A stretch of DNA of 64,000 bases from Chryseobacterium phocaeense (GTDB lineage: Bacteria; Bacteroidota; Bacteroidia; Flavobacteriales; Weeksellaceae), in contig NZ_LT827015.1 of assembly GCF_900169075.1 (NCBI RefSeq), forward strand, positions 62,001-126,000, read 5' to 3'. Each line of letters begins with the position of its first letter. Position 1 is the stretch's first letter. The notes below the pieces were generated by a model that was not told where the DNA came from, made no database searches, and was given only the letters and a program-made list of their open reading frames with translations. Position numbers and translations under genes: made by a program. Shown here in pieces: positions 18,129 to 26,658 of this stretch.

Positions 18129-19193
18129 CTAGTTTGCAAATGCTAAAATTACAGCTCCTGTAATCAGCAGGTTTACCAATGCCATCGGGATCAGGGTTTT
18201 CCATCCTAAGTGCATTAGTTGGTCATATCTGAATCTTGGAAGCGTCCATCTGATCCACATAAAGATCAGAATTCCGATTACCGTTTTTGTTAAGAACGCA
18301 ACGATACTCAGGATTCCAGCAACGTTTTCGCCCCAGTTCTGAGTGACCCATTCAATTCCCGGGTAGTTGTACCCTCCGAAGAAAAGAACGACCATGAAAG
18401 CATTGGAAATAAACATGTTCACATATTCCCCGAACATATACAATCCTAATTTCATAGAAGAATACTCCGTAGAATATCCTGTTACCAGTTCAGATTCACA
18501 TTCAGGTAAGTCAAAAGGGTGTCTGTTGGTTTCTGCCAATGCAGCAACAAAGAACACCAGGAAGGCAATCGGCTGGTAGAAAATATTCCAGTTCAAACCT
18601 GAAACCCATGGAATAACGCCCCATAATTTTCCTGTCGTCTGGCTTTCTGTAATTTCTTTCAGATCTAAACTTCCCGTCATCATAATGATAGAAAGCAAAG
18701 CTAACCCCATCGCCAATTCGTAAGAGATCATCTGCGAAGAAGCACGGATAGCTCCTAAAAGTGAATATTTGTTATTCGAAGCCCAACCTCCGATCATAAT
18801 TCCGTATACGCCGATGGAAGCCATTCCGATGATGAAAAGTACCCCAACATCGATGTTAGCTACCTGCAGGTCAAAAGAAGTTCCTGCAATATTTAAACTT
18901 TTACCCCATGGAATAACGGCTCCTGTAATCAGTGAAATAAACATCACCAACGCCGGTCCCAGTACGAAAAGGAATTTTTCCGCATTGGCAGGGGTGAAAT
19001 CCTCTTTAAAGAAAAATTTTCCACCATCCGCAAGAGGCTGCAGCAATCCGAAAGGTCCGGCTCTGTTGGGACCAATTCTATCCTGCATGATAGATGCTAC
19101 TTTTCTTTCTGCCCAGGTAGAGTAGGCCGCTATCGTAAGAGACAGCAGGAAAAGCGCCAGTACAAGTATAAGTTTAAATGTTAGTAAATCCAT
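18129..19193 (-). CDS. nuoH: NADH-quinone oxidoreductase subunit H
   Basis: The 354-residue membrane subunit lies at the junction of the two arms of complex I. It contains AERKVASIMQDRIGPNRAGP, the invariant segment lining the quinone channel, and ETNRHPFDLPECESELVTGY with the conserved acidic residues of the E-channel. About eight helices are present and the length is normal. It is followed by nuoI and preceded by nuoG across a repeat-rich spacer. Confidence 0.95.
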   Translation of the reverse strand: MDLLTFKLILVLALFLLSLTIAAYSTWAERKVASIMQDRIGPNRAGPFGLLQPLADGGKFFFKEDFTPANAEKFLFVLGPALVMFISLITGAVIPWGKSLNIAGTSFDLQVANIDVGVLFIIGMASIGVYGIMIGGWASNNKYSLLGAIRASSQMISYELAMGLALLSIIMMTGSLDLKEITESQTTGKLWGVIPWVSGLNWNIFYQPIAFLVFFVAALAETNRHPFDLPECESELVTGYSTEYSSMKLGLYMFGEYVNMFISNAFMVVLFFGGYNYPGIEWVTQNWGENVAGILSIVAFLTKTVIGILIFMWIRWTLPRFRYDQLMHLGWKTLIPMALVNLLITGAVILAFAN

Positions 19194-19293
19194 TTTATTT
19201 TTATAGATGTTAGATATGAGATATCAGATGTCAGATATCAGATTTAAAATCTACGGTCTGATGTCTGTTGTCTGAGATCTGATGTCTTATTAA
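19194..19293. repeat. Word-like degenerate repeat in nuoG-nuoH spacer
   Basis: The spacer is built of variants of agatatcagatgtcagat and gtctgatgtctgttgtctga, short direct and inverted words with no coding potential. It resembles the nuoH-nuoI spacer in style but not in exact sequence. Confidence 0.55.
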
Positions 19294-20292
19294 TTATTTT
19301 TCGTCTTTTTCACTGATTTCTTTTGCCATCGGATTGTCTAAAACTCTCAGTTCATCCTTTGGTTTTTCGTAATGGTTCAGTGAAATTACTGAATGTCTGT
19401 CGATATGTCTAGGACCTTCAATATTCCAGTCGGAAAGTTCTTTTCTTTCAAAACGGCAGGTGTCGCAGATGAATTCTTCTACTTCGCCCCACTGGTCTTT
19501 TCTGGCGGTAACTCTTACAATTTCGTCACCTTTCATCCAAACTACAGCTTTTCCTGAACATTTATCACATTTACAGGTTGCATTCATTGGCTTAGTAAAC
19601 CAAACTCTGCTAGCAAAACGGGATGTTCTGTCGGTTAATGCTCCTACCGGACAAACGTCAATTACGTTTCCGATGAAGTCATTATCCAAAGCTTTATTTA
19701 AATAGGTTGAAATTTCAGCGTGATCTCCTCTGAAGAGAATTCCGTGCTCTCTCTGACCTGTCAGCTGGTTGGCAGCCAATACGCATCTTGCACACAGAAT
19801 ACAACGGTTCATATTCAACTTGATATTCGGACCAAGATCGTCTGCTTCGTATGTATTTCTTTCAAATTCCGTTCTGGTTTCAAGGTTTCCGTGCTCATAA
19901 CCAAGATCCTGAAGGTGGCACTCACCGGCCTGGTCGCACACAGGGCAATCTAGAGGGTGGTTCACCAATAAGAATTCGGTTACGGCTTTTCTTCCTTCCT
20001 GAGCTTTTTCAGACGAAAGGTTTTTTACCTCCATTCCGTCCATGACGTTGGTTCTGCAGCTTGCTACCAACTTCGGCATAGGACGCGGATCTGCTTCGGA
20101 TCCTTTGGAAACTTCCACTAAGCAAGTTCTGCATCTTCCTCCACTGGTTTCCAATTTGCTGTAGTAGCACATTGCAGGAGGTACAGATTTTCCACCGATC
20201 TGTCTTGCGGCTTCCAGGATGGATGTGCCCGGCAAAACTTCGGTAGTCTGTCCGTCTATAGTTATTTTGAATTTTTTAACCTCTTCGCTCAT
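19294..20292 (-). CDS. nuoG: NADH-quinone oxidoreductase subunit G, short form
   Basis: The 332-residue iron-sulfur subunit has an N-terminal 2Fe-2S domain (CYYS, GRCRTCLVEV, then ASC), the His-Cys cluster motif HPLDCPVCDQAGECHLQD, and a 4Fe-4S segment CILCARCVLA with downstream CPVGAL. A later CKCDKC and CDTC set may bind a further metal. The large molybdopterin-like domain of the roughly 900-residue enterobacterial NuoG is absent; a short NuoG is, as I recall, usual in flavobacteria, so this is not a truncation by mutation. It is separated from nuoF by the outer-membrane protein gene. Confidence 0.92.
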   Translation of the reverse strand: MSEEVKKFKITIDGQTTEVLPGTSILEAARQIGGKSVPPAMCYYSKLETSGGRCRTCLVEVSKGSEADPRPMPKLVASCRTNVMDGMEVKNLSSEKAQEGRKAVTEFLLVNHPLDCPVCDQAGECHLQDLGYEHGNLETRTEFERNTYEADDLGPNIKLNMNRCILCARCVLAANQLTGQREHGILFRGDHAEISTYLNKALDNDFIGNVIDVCPVGALTDRTSRFASRVWFTKPMNATCKCDKCSGKAVVWMKGDEIVRVTARKDQWGEVEEFICDTCRFERKELSDWNIEGPRHIDRHSVISLNHYEKPKDELRVLDNPMAKEISEKDEK

Positions 20293-20347
20293 ATTCTATG
20301 CTTTTCGCTTATGCTGTTAAAAGTGTTAAAAGCTTTTAAGCTATATT

Positions 20348-21202
20348 TTAATTATACTTTTTTGTATTGAATGTATACCCGATTCCAAAATTGAACTGCG
20401 CATATACAAAATCCTGAGAAGCCTTGTCAGGTTTATTGTTTAATGTCGTTTTAATATCAGGCATATTGATGTATCCTAATTTTCCTTCTGCCTGAAGAAC
20501 GATATGACTGATTAAAATTAAATTCACCGCCGCTCTGATATCGGTACCAAAACCTGCCAGGTGAAACCTGTCACTTCTTTCGTTACCCATCAGCTTAACA
20601 TTTGATTTCGGTAATAAGGCTCCTATTCCGGCTCCGTAACTCAGGAAAAGATCAATATTTTTTTTATCCAAAACATTGTGATACTTCTGAGCTCCGATGT
20701 TGATATAGTTCAGTCCATCCGTATGTTCAAATGTTAAAAAATTGGCGTCACTTAAATTTATCTGCCCGTTGTTTACCATGGCTGCATATTGGGGATCGCT
20801 GATGTGACCTTTAAAATTCACGGTCTGATCCTGATCCATCACATACTTCATATGATCCATTCCCACTGTAATTCCGAAATTGTCTTTAGGGAAATAGGTA
20901 ATTCTGTAATTCACCTGCGGAATCGTCAGATTACCCGGATTAAAATAAATTCCCCAATCGAATTTCGTTTGCCTGTCCTGAGCTGCTACATTTTCCAGCT
21001 GGAAATCGTAGCCGTCTCCTTTAAACCGGATATCCGATTTTGAATATTTTGCATTATTCCATCCCCAGAAAATCATTACGGATCCTTTTTTAAAAGGATT
21101 CATTTTTTGGGTATTTTCGTATGCTTTTGTCTCCATATGAACAGTATTCTGAGCAAAAGCAAGGTTCGACATCATAAGGCCGACAACCAATAACTTCTTC
21201 AT
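20348..21202 (-). CDS. Predicted outer-membrane beta-barrel protein inside nuo operon
   Basis: The 284-residue protein has a signal peptide (MKKLLVVGLMMSNLAFAQN). Alternating aromatic strands such as GSVMIFWGWNNAKYS and NYRITYFPKDNFGITVGMDH look like an eight- to twelve-stranded outer-membrane barrel. The C terminus, FVYAQFNFGIGYTFN, is typical of barrel closing strands. It starts 6 bp after the nuoF stop and ends 55 bp before nuoG, so it is almost certainly co-transcribed with complex I. No known complex I subunit has this architecture; the functional link is unknown. Confidence 0.7.
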   Translation of the reverse strand: MKKLLVVGLMMSNLAFAQNTVHMETKAYENTQKMNPFKKGSVMIFWGWNNAKYSKSDIRFKGDGYDFQLENVAAQDRQTKFDWGIYFNPGNLTIPQVNYRITYFPKDNFGITVGMDHMKYVMDQDQTVNFKGHISDPQYAAMVNNGQINLSDANFLTFEHTDGLNYINIGAQKYHNVLDKKNIDLFLSYGAGIGALLPKSNVKLMGNERSDRFHLAGFGTDIRAAVNLILISHIVLQAEGKLGYINMPDIKTTLNNKPDKASQDFVYAQFNFGIGYTFNTKKYN

Positions 21203-21208
21203 TCTTAG

Positions 21209-22567
21209 CTACGCATTATTTTCAACAGCAGGAATTGGGTCAGCATAATTAGCTAATCCATAATTTTGGGTCTGGGATAATTCAGGGTTTTTAATATGCC
21301 ATTCGAATTCGTCTCTGAAATGACGGATCGCCGCTGCAACCGGCCATGCTGCTGCATCACCTAACGGACAAATCGTATTTCCTTCGATCTTTCTCTGGAT
21401 ATCCCAAAGCAGATCGATATCCTCCATTTTACCTTCTCCTTTTTCTATCTTCTTTAATATCTTATACATCCATCCTGTACCTTCACGGCAAGGCGTACAC
21501 TGTCCACAGCTTTCGTGGTTGTAGAATCTCGCCAAAGTCATGGTATGATCTACAATACACTGATCTTCATCCAGAACGATGAAACCTCCTGAACCCATCA
21601 TGGTTCCGGTAGCAAAACCTCCGTCTGCCAGTGATTCGTAGTTCATGTATCTTGGCTCCCCGTTTACGGTTCTCAGCAATAAATTAGCGGGAACAATCGG
21701 AACAGAACTTCCTCCCGGAATACAGGCTTTCAGTCTTTTCCCATCCTTAATACCGCCGCAGTATTCTTCAGAGTAGATGAATTCTTCTACGGTGATGGTC
21801 ATGTCTATTTCGTAAACGCCAGGTTTGTTGATGTTTCCACAAGCTGAAATCAATTTCGTACCTGTAGATCTTCCCACCCCGATTTTAGCGTATTCAGCGC
21901 CAGTGATATCAATGATCGGAACAACAGCTGCGATAGATTCAACGTTGTTAACTACGGTTGGTCTTTCCCAAAGTCCTTTTACAGCCGGGAATGGCGGTTT
22001 TAATCTTGGGTTTCCTCTTTTACCTTCCAGGGATTCCAGCAATGCGGTTTCCTCACCGCAGATATAGGCTCCACCTCCTCTCTGGACATAAATTTCACAG
22101 TCGAAACCGGTTCCTAAGATGTTTTTTCCTAAAAATCCTGCTGCTTTGGCCTCTTCAATAGCTTCTTCGAGAATATCCGGGATCCACGAATATTCTCCAC
22201 GGATATAGATATAGGAAACATTGGAACCTAGACAGTAAGAAGAGATTAGCATTCCTTCGATCAGTAGATGAGGAAGGAATTCCATCAGATACCTGTCTTT
22301 AAAAGTTCCCGGTTCAGATTCATCAGCATTCACTACGAGGTGTCTCGGCACGCCTTCCGGTTTTGCCAGGAAGCTCCATTTCATCCCTGTCGGGAATCCT
22401 GCTCCACCACGTCCTCGAAGTCCCGAAGCTTTTACTTCTTCCAGGATTTCGTCAGGTGTCATTTTCAAGGCTTTTTCAGCTGCAGTGTAACCTCCCTGTT
22501 TGCGGTAGGTTTCAAAGTAGCGGATGCCTTCTATATGTGCGTCTTTAAGTAAAAGTTTTTTACTCAT
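21209..22567 (-). CDS. nuoF: NADH-quinone oxidoreductase subunit F
   Basis: The 452-residue flavoprotein oxidises NADH. GLRGRGGAGFPTGMKW is the nucleotide/FMN-binding glycine loop, RGGGAYICGEETALLESLEG the second conserved block, and ESCGQCTPCREGTGWM plus the later CPLGDAAAWP supply the four Cys of cluster N3. The length is normal. It follows nuoE after about 100 bp containing ctattggctcttggctt-type word repeats. Confidence 0.95.
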   Translation of the reverse strand: MSKKLLLKDAHIEGIRYFETYRKQGGYTAAEKALKMTPDEILEEVKASGLRGRGGAGFPTGMKWSFLAKPEGVPRHLVVNADESEPGTFKDRYLMEFLPHLLIEGMLISSYCLGSNVSYIYIRGEYSWIPDILEEAIEEAKAAGFLGKNILGTGFDCEIYVQRGGGAYICGEETALLESLEGKRGNPRLKPPFPAVKGLWERPTVVNNVESIAAVVPIIDITGAEYAKIGVGRSTGTKLISACGNINKPGVYEIDMTITVEEFIYSEEYCGGIKDGKRLKACIPGGSSVPIVPANLLLRTVNGEPRYMNYESLADGGFATGTMMGSGGFIVLDEDQCIVDHTMTLARFYNHESCGQCTPCREGTGWMYKILKKIEKGEGKMEDIDLLWDIQRKIEGNTICPLGDAAAWPVAAAIRHFRDEFEWHIKNPELSQTQNYGLANYADPIPAVENNA

Positions 22568-22671
22568 TGTTTATTATGCTTTTAGCTATTGGCTCTTGGC
22601 TTCCAGCTTTTTATAATTATTAAAAAGAATAACTGATCTTAAGAATCCAGAATTTAGATTCAGAATCATTA

Positions 22672-23181
22672 TTAGTCCAAAGCAAGTTGTCCCTGTCTGC
22701 AAAGATCAAGGATTTCGTCCACTTTTTCTATCGTTAAATTTTCATGAAAGAATTTCCCCAGCTGCATCATGGGTGCATATCCGCATGCTCCAAGACATTC
22801 AGCAGGCTTTAATGTGAACATACCGTCTTCGGTAGTTTCCCCGTCCTTAATGTTCAGTTTGGTTCTGATATGGTCAAGGATTTTTTCGCTTCCGCACACC
22901 ATACAAGGTCCCGTTCTGCATACTTCCAAAACATATTTACCAACCGGCTTCATATTGAACATGGTATAAAAAGTAGCTACTTCATATACTTCAATTGGCT
23001 TGATACTTAATAATTCAGCAACATAATCCATCACAGGAACGTCTAACCATCCTCCGAATTCTTTCTGCGCTAAGTGAAGTACAGGAAGAAGGGCAGACTT
23101 TTGTCTTCCTTCAGGATATCTTGCGATAATTTTGTGTACCTGTGCTAAACTTTCCGGTTTAAAAGCTATTGTTTCGCTCAT
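22672..23181 (-). CDS. nuoE: NADH-quinone oxidoreductase subunit E
   Basis: The chosen start is ATG at 23181 (MSETIAFKPESL; 169 residues). An in-frame ATG eight codons upstream lies within the repetitive spacer and is less likely. The 2Fe-2S (N1a) ligands are visible as CRTGPC and CLGACGYAP in the thioredoxin-like C-terminal half. The N-terminal helical part with ALLPVLHLAQKEFGGW matches the family. It partners NuoF in the NADH-oxidising module. Confidence 0.93.
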   Translation of the reverse strand: MSETIAFKPESLAQVHKIIARYPEGRQKSALLPVLHLAQKEFGGWLDVPVMDYVAELLSIKPIEVYEVATFYTMFNMKPVGKYVLEVCRTGPCMVCGSEKILDHIRTKLNIKDGETTEDGMFTLKPAECLGACGYAPMMQLGKFFHENLTIEKVDEILDLCRQGQLALD

Positions 23182-23205
23182 TTTATTTTGTTGTAAAATG
23201 TACAT

Positions 23206-23282
23206 TGTACAAAGTACAAAGTATTTATTATCTGTTTATATTTTAAGTACATTGTACATCATACATTGTACTTTTTACAATT
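23206..23282. repeat. TGTACATTGTAC-type repeat in nuoD-nuoE spacer
   Basis: The spacer contains several variants of the palindromic word acattgtac and gtacaaagtacaaagta, with inverted copies on both sides (about 23198-23219 and 23250-23277). It could fold into hairpins. No gene is present. Confidence 0.5.
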
Positions 23283-24506
23283 TTATGCGTCTAATTCTCC
23301 CGCAATGATATTCATGCTGCACATCGTAACAATCGCGTCTGAAATTACAGAACCTGTGATCATTTCAGGATAAGCCTGATAATAAATGAAGCATGGTCTT
23401 CTGAAGTGAAGTCTGTAAGGGCTTCTTCCTCCGTCGCTTACCAAATAGAATCCTAATTCTCCGTTTCCTCCTTCTACAGCATGGTATACTTCTCCTTTCG
23501 GTACGTCTGTTTCTCCCATTACAATTTTGAAATGGTAGATCAGGGCTTCCATTTTCTTGTAAACATCTGCCTTTTCAGGAAGATAGAAATCCGGAACATC
23601 CGCGTGGAATGGTCCTTCAGGAAGGTTTTCGTATGCTTGTTTGATAATTTTAATGGATTCCCAGATTTCCTGCTGACGGACCATGAAACGGTCGTACGTG
23701 TCACCTGCAGTTCCTACCGGAATAATGAAATCAAAATCTTCATAAGAAGAATAAGGCTGTGCCACTCTTACATCATAATCTACACCTGCTGCACGTAAAT
23801 TCGGGCCCGTGAAACCATAGCTTAACGCTCTTTCAGCAGAAATAGCTCCTGCCCCGATGGTTCTGTCCATGAAAATCCTGTTTCTTTCGAGAAGGGTACA
23901 GAATTCTTTGAATCTTGGCGGGAATGTTTTTAAGAAGTCTTTCAGAAGCTCATGGAATTTTGGAGTGAAATCTCTTTCAAAACCTCCGATTCTTCCCATA
24001 TTGGTGGTCATCCTCGCTCCGCAGATCTGCTCATACATATCATAGATACGTTCTCTTTCGATGAACATATAGGTAAGACCTGTAATCGCTCCTGAATCCA
24101 TCCCGGTTACCCCGTTACAGATCAGGTGGTCACCGATTCTTGCCAGTTCCATCAAAATAACACGCATATAATCTACACGTTTTGGAACTTCAACGCCAAT
24201 CAGCTTTTCAACAGTCATGTGCCAGCCTAAATTGTTGATAGGTGCAGAACAGTAATTCATACGGTCGGTAAGGGTAGTAATCTGAGCATAATTTCTTCTT
24301 TCGGAAATTTTTTCAAATGCTCTGTGGATGTATCCTACCGTTTGCTCCGCGTGAAGGATTCTTTCTCCATCCATCGTTAAGATATTCTGGAAGATCCCGT
24401 GGGTAGCAGGGTGGGTAGGTCCTAAATTGAGGGTATACAGCTGTCCGTCAATTTGTTCCTTACTTTCGTACTGGTTAAGTATATTAGATAATGAGTTATC
24501 TTTCAT
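23283..24506 (-). CDS. nuoD: NADH-quinone oxidoreductase subunit D
   Basis: The 407-residue quinone-site subunit is related to the hydrogenase large subunit. Conserved features are LGPTHPATHGIFQNIL at the N terminus (the His-loop near the quinone head), GYIHRAFEKISE, RMNYCSAPINNLGWHM and the C-terminal VSDGGRSPYRLHFRRPCF. It is a separate gene here, not fused to nuoC as in enterobacteria. It follows nuoC across a 61-bp spacer with gctattggct-like words. Confidence 0.95.
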   Translation of the reverse strand: MKDNSLSNILNQYESKEQIDGQLYTLNLGPTHPATHGIFQNILTMDGERILHAEQTVGYIHRAFEKISERRNYAQITTLTDRMNYCSAPINNLGWHMTVEKLIGVEVPKRVDYMRVILMELARIGDHLICNGVTGMDSGAITGLTYMFIERERIYDMYEQICGARMTTNMGRIGGFERDFTPKFHELLKDFLKTFPPRFKEFCTLLERNRIFMDRTIGAGAISAERALSYGFTGPNLRAAGVDYDVRVAQPYSSYEDFDFIIPVGTAGDTYDRFMVRQQEIWESIKIIKQAYENLPEGPFHADVPDFYLPEKADVYKKMEALIYHFKIVMGETDVPKGEVYHAVEGGNGELGFYLVSDGGRSPYRLHFRRPCFIYYQAYPEMITGSVISDAIVTMCSMNIIAGELDA

Positions 24507-24567
24507 AATGATTGCTTTTAGCTATTTGCTTCTGGCTATTGGCTAGCTGCCATTTGCCATTCGCTTT

Positions 24568-25062
24568 TTATCTTCCGAACATATTATCGTCCTTATCTGT
24601 TCTTGTTCCATCTTCCAGACGGTATTCCTTCAGCATAGGATGATATCCGAGATCTTCCATATTGAGGATAGGTCTCAAATCAGGATGTCCTTTGAATTTT
24701 ATTCCGTAGAAATCATAGGTTTCTCTTTCCATCCAGTTGGCTCCTGCAAATAATTCCACAAGGGAATCCACTTCAATATTTTCTCTGGACATAAAGATCT
24801 TCAGACGCAATCTGAAATTGGCCATCATATTGTGCAGGTGATACACTACACCAATTTCCTTGTCCGGAAATTCAGGGTAATGGATCCCGCAGATATCGGT
24901 AAGGAAATTGAATCCCAGCGATGAATCTCTCAGGTAGTGAATGATTTTTTTGATATCTTCTTTCTTCACTTCAATCGTCAGCATTCCATAAGGCTCTGAA
25001 CTTGAAATAACAGACTCCGGAAATTCTCTTGTGATGGCTTCTAATACAAATTCGTTTGTCAT
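24568..25062 (-). CDS. nuoC: NADH-quinone oxidoreductase subunit C
   Basis: The 164-residue 30-kDa-type subunit shows the signature ANWMERETYDFYGIKFKGHP near residues 110-130, then LRPILNMEDLGYHPMLKEYR. It contacts NuoD in the peripheral arm. It starts 4 bp after the nuoB stop, so the two are tightly coupled. Confidence 0.93.
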   Translation of the reverse strand: MTNEFVLEAITREFPESVISSSEPYGMLTIEVKKEDIKKIIHYLRDSSLGFNFLTDICGIHYPEFPDKEIGVVYHLHNMMANFRLRLKIFMSRENIEVDSLVELFAGANWMERETYDFYGIKFKGHPDLRPILNMEDLGYHPMLKEYRLEDGTRTDKDDNMFGR

Positions 25063-25066
25063 TCTC

Positions 25067-25626
25067 TTAGTTGCTTATGTTGTAGGAATCTAATAGTTTC
25101 TGATATTCCGGCATATCTCTTCTTCTGATGCTTTCGCTTTCGGCCAGGGCCTGTACCTGCATCACGCCTTCAATAATCTGTTCTGGTCTTGGAGGACATC
25201 CCGGAACATAAACGTCTACCGGAATAATTTTATCGATTCCCTGAAGTACAGAATACGTATCAAAAATACCACCACTGGAAGCACAGGCTCCCACTGCAAC
25301 TACCCATTTCGGCTCGGCCATCTGGGTATACACCTCTTTCAGGACAGGTCCTAATTTCTTAGATATAGTTCCGCAAACCATCAGCATATCTGCCTGTCTT
25401 GGTGAGAAAGAGTTTCTTTCCATACCAAATCTTGATGCATCATACGTAGGGTTCAGGGTTGCCATAAACTCGATACCACAACAAGAGGTTGCAAAAGGAA
25501 GCGGCCAAAGTGAAAACTTTCTTGCCATCCCGATTACACTGCTCAGTTTCGTTGCGAAAAACCCTTCTCCTTCAAATCCTTCCGGAGCAGGTGCATCTGT
25601 TCTTATTACTGGTTTTTATCTGACAT
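25067..25626 (-). CDS. nuoB: NADH-quinone oxidoreductase subunit B, frameshifted near start
   Basis: The subunit carries cluster N2 next to the quinone site: PFATSCCGIEFMA supplies the tandem Cys, and VGACASSGG plus VPGCPPRPEQ supply the others. The uninterrupted frame with an ATG starts at 25528 and gives 153 residues. The same frame continues upstream without a stop through PVIRTDAPAPEGFEGEGFF to about 25612, but has no start there. An ATG at 25626 (MSDK...) sits one base out of frame, separated by a run of five A (25613-25617). A sixth A would join them into the roughly 185-residue protein expected. This is either a sequencing error or a genuine lesion with translation from the internal ATG. 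Confidence 0.88.
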
Positions 25627-25725
25627 TTTTAGTAAATATTTAAAGATTGAAGTATTTAAAGATTCAAAAATTTAAGTCGTCATTTTAAATTATTTAAATA
25701 CCTTAAATCTTTTAATGTTAAAAGT

Positions 25726-26097
25726 TTATTTATCCCAATCCAATGCGCCGCGTTTCCAGACATAGAAAAATGCCATGAAGAAAATCGCCACGAAGGTAAG
25801 CACGGCCAGGAATCCTTCCATTCCGAATTCTCTGAAATTAACCGCGTATGGGTAAAAAAATACGATTTCAATATCGAATAGCACGAACAATACCGCAGTC
25901 AGGAAGTACTTAATGGAAAACGGTGTTCTCGCGTTTCCTTCTACAGGAACTCCACATTCCCAGCTTTGGTTTTTTACAGAATTTCCTTTCTTCTGTTTGG
26001 GTCCCAGAAAATGGGCTCCAAGCAAAGAAACTGCCACAAATGCCACAGCTACACCTGCTTGGATCAGGATTGGAATATAACTTTCAGGTAAATTCAT
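25726..26097 (-). CDS. nuoA: NADH-quinone oxidoreductase subunit A
   Basis: The 123-residue, three-helix membrane subunit is the first gene of the operon. It contains QSWECGVPVEGNARTPFSIK, the loop with the conserved Cys near the quinone channel, and VLFDIEIVFFYPYAV with the conserved acidic residues. It is separated from nuoB by about 100 bp of tttaaagatt-like word repeats. A TAAATTTG box lies 24 bp upstream of its ATG. Confidence 0.95.
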   Translation of the reverse strand: MNLPESYIPILIQAGVAVAFVAVSLLGAHFLGPKQKKGNSVKNQSWECGVPVEGNARTPFSIKYFLTAVLFVLFDIEIVFFYPYAVNFREFGMEGFLAVLTFVAIFFMAFFYVWKRGALDWDK

Positions 26098-26120
26098 TTT
26101 TGCATTATTATCTCAATTTG

Positions 26121-26128
26121 CAAATTTA
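26121..26128 (-). promoter_or_regulatory. Candidate nuo operon -7 box
   Basis: TAAATTTG on the minus strand matches the flavobacterial TAnnTTTG box and predicts a leader of about 17 nt before nuoA. No good TTG partner is found 17-23 bp upstream. Confidence 0.5.
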
Positions 26129-26315
26129 GCGAATAAACAAGAAAGCATGAAATTAATAAGCTTAAATGTGGGTTGAAAATAGGGAAAAGCGGTAATTTAG
26201 AATGAATAAAAATTAGAGGCTTGTTATTATTTTCTTAGTGTATTTTTCCTGTTTTTTGTAGGCTGTTAAAAGATAAATATTTCATTTCAGATAAGAATAA
26301 GCACGTAATGAACTG

Positions 26316-26492
26316 CTACTTCTTCATTTTTTTCAAAAGCGAGTAGGCCATGAATGAGATGTATCCAAAAAGAATGCTGGCAAGCAGTATATTCACTACA
26401 GTATTCGTCCTGTCATCTTCAATCCGGAAGAAAAAATTGTAAGCAATGAATACAGCGATAAGGATTGCAAAAACGATAAGGTGTGGTTTCAT
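26316..26492 (-). CDS. Small 58-residue two-helix membrane protein
   Basis: A complete frame from ATG 26492 to TAG encodes 58 residues beginning MKPHLIVFAILIAVFIAYNF. There are two hydrophobic segments separated by FRIEDDRTNT, then a basic tail, LLKKMKK. It is too short for homology recognition by eye. The reading frame is bracketed by non-coding word repeats, and the two clean helices argue that it is a real gene. Function unknown. Confidence 0.5.
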   Translation of the reverse strand: MKPHLIVFAILIAVFIAYNFFFRIEDDRTNTVVNILLASILFGYISFMAYSLLKKMKK

Positions 26493-26658
26493 GGGTGTAG
26501 GGTTCTGGTTGCGGGTTGCGGATTTGTGATTTTTGGGTTAAAAGTTTTTCGTGATAAGTGAAAAGTTGAGTTATTAGTTTAAAATTCAAAATAATTCACT
26601 AAATGACTATTATTCATAACTTATAACTCATCACTTATAACTCATCCCTCATTACTCA
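26493..26658. repeat. Word-like repeats between small membrane gene and GNAT gene
   Basis: The spacer contains cttataactcatcacttataactc and cattactcattactcattactta (split here for length: cattactcattactcatta) plus a gggttctggttgcgggttgcgg stretch. These are tandem degenerate 7-12-nt words with no coding potential. Confidence 0.5.

Noticed and set aside
19294..20292. NuoG as a truncated pseudogene
   Set aside because: The short form has complete cluster motifs and a clean end; short NuoG appears normal in this group.
23182..23205. Upstream ATG for nuoE adding eight residues
   Set aside because: The extension falls in the repeated tgtacattgtac spacer; the internal ATG gives the usual MSETIAF start.
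25680..25871. 63-codon minus-strand frame between nuoA and nuoB
   Set aside because: It overlaps nuoA in another frame and runs into the repeat spacer; its sequence is not protein-like.
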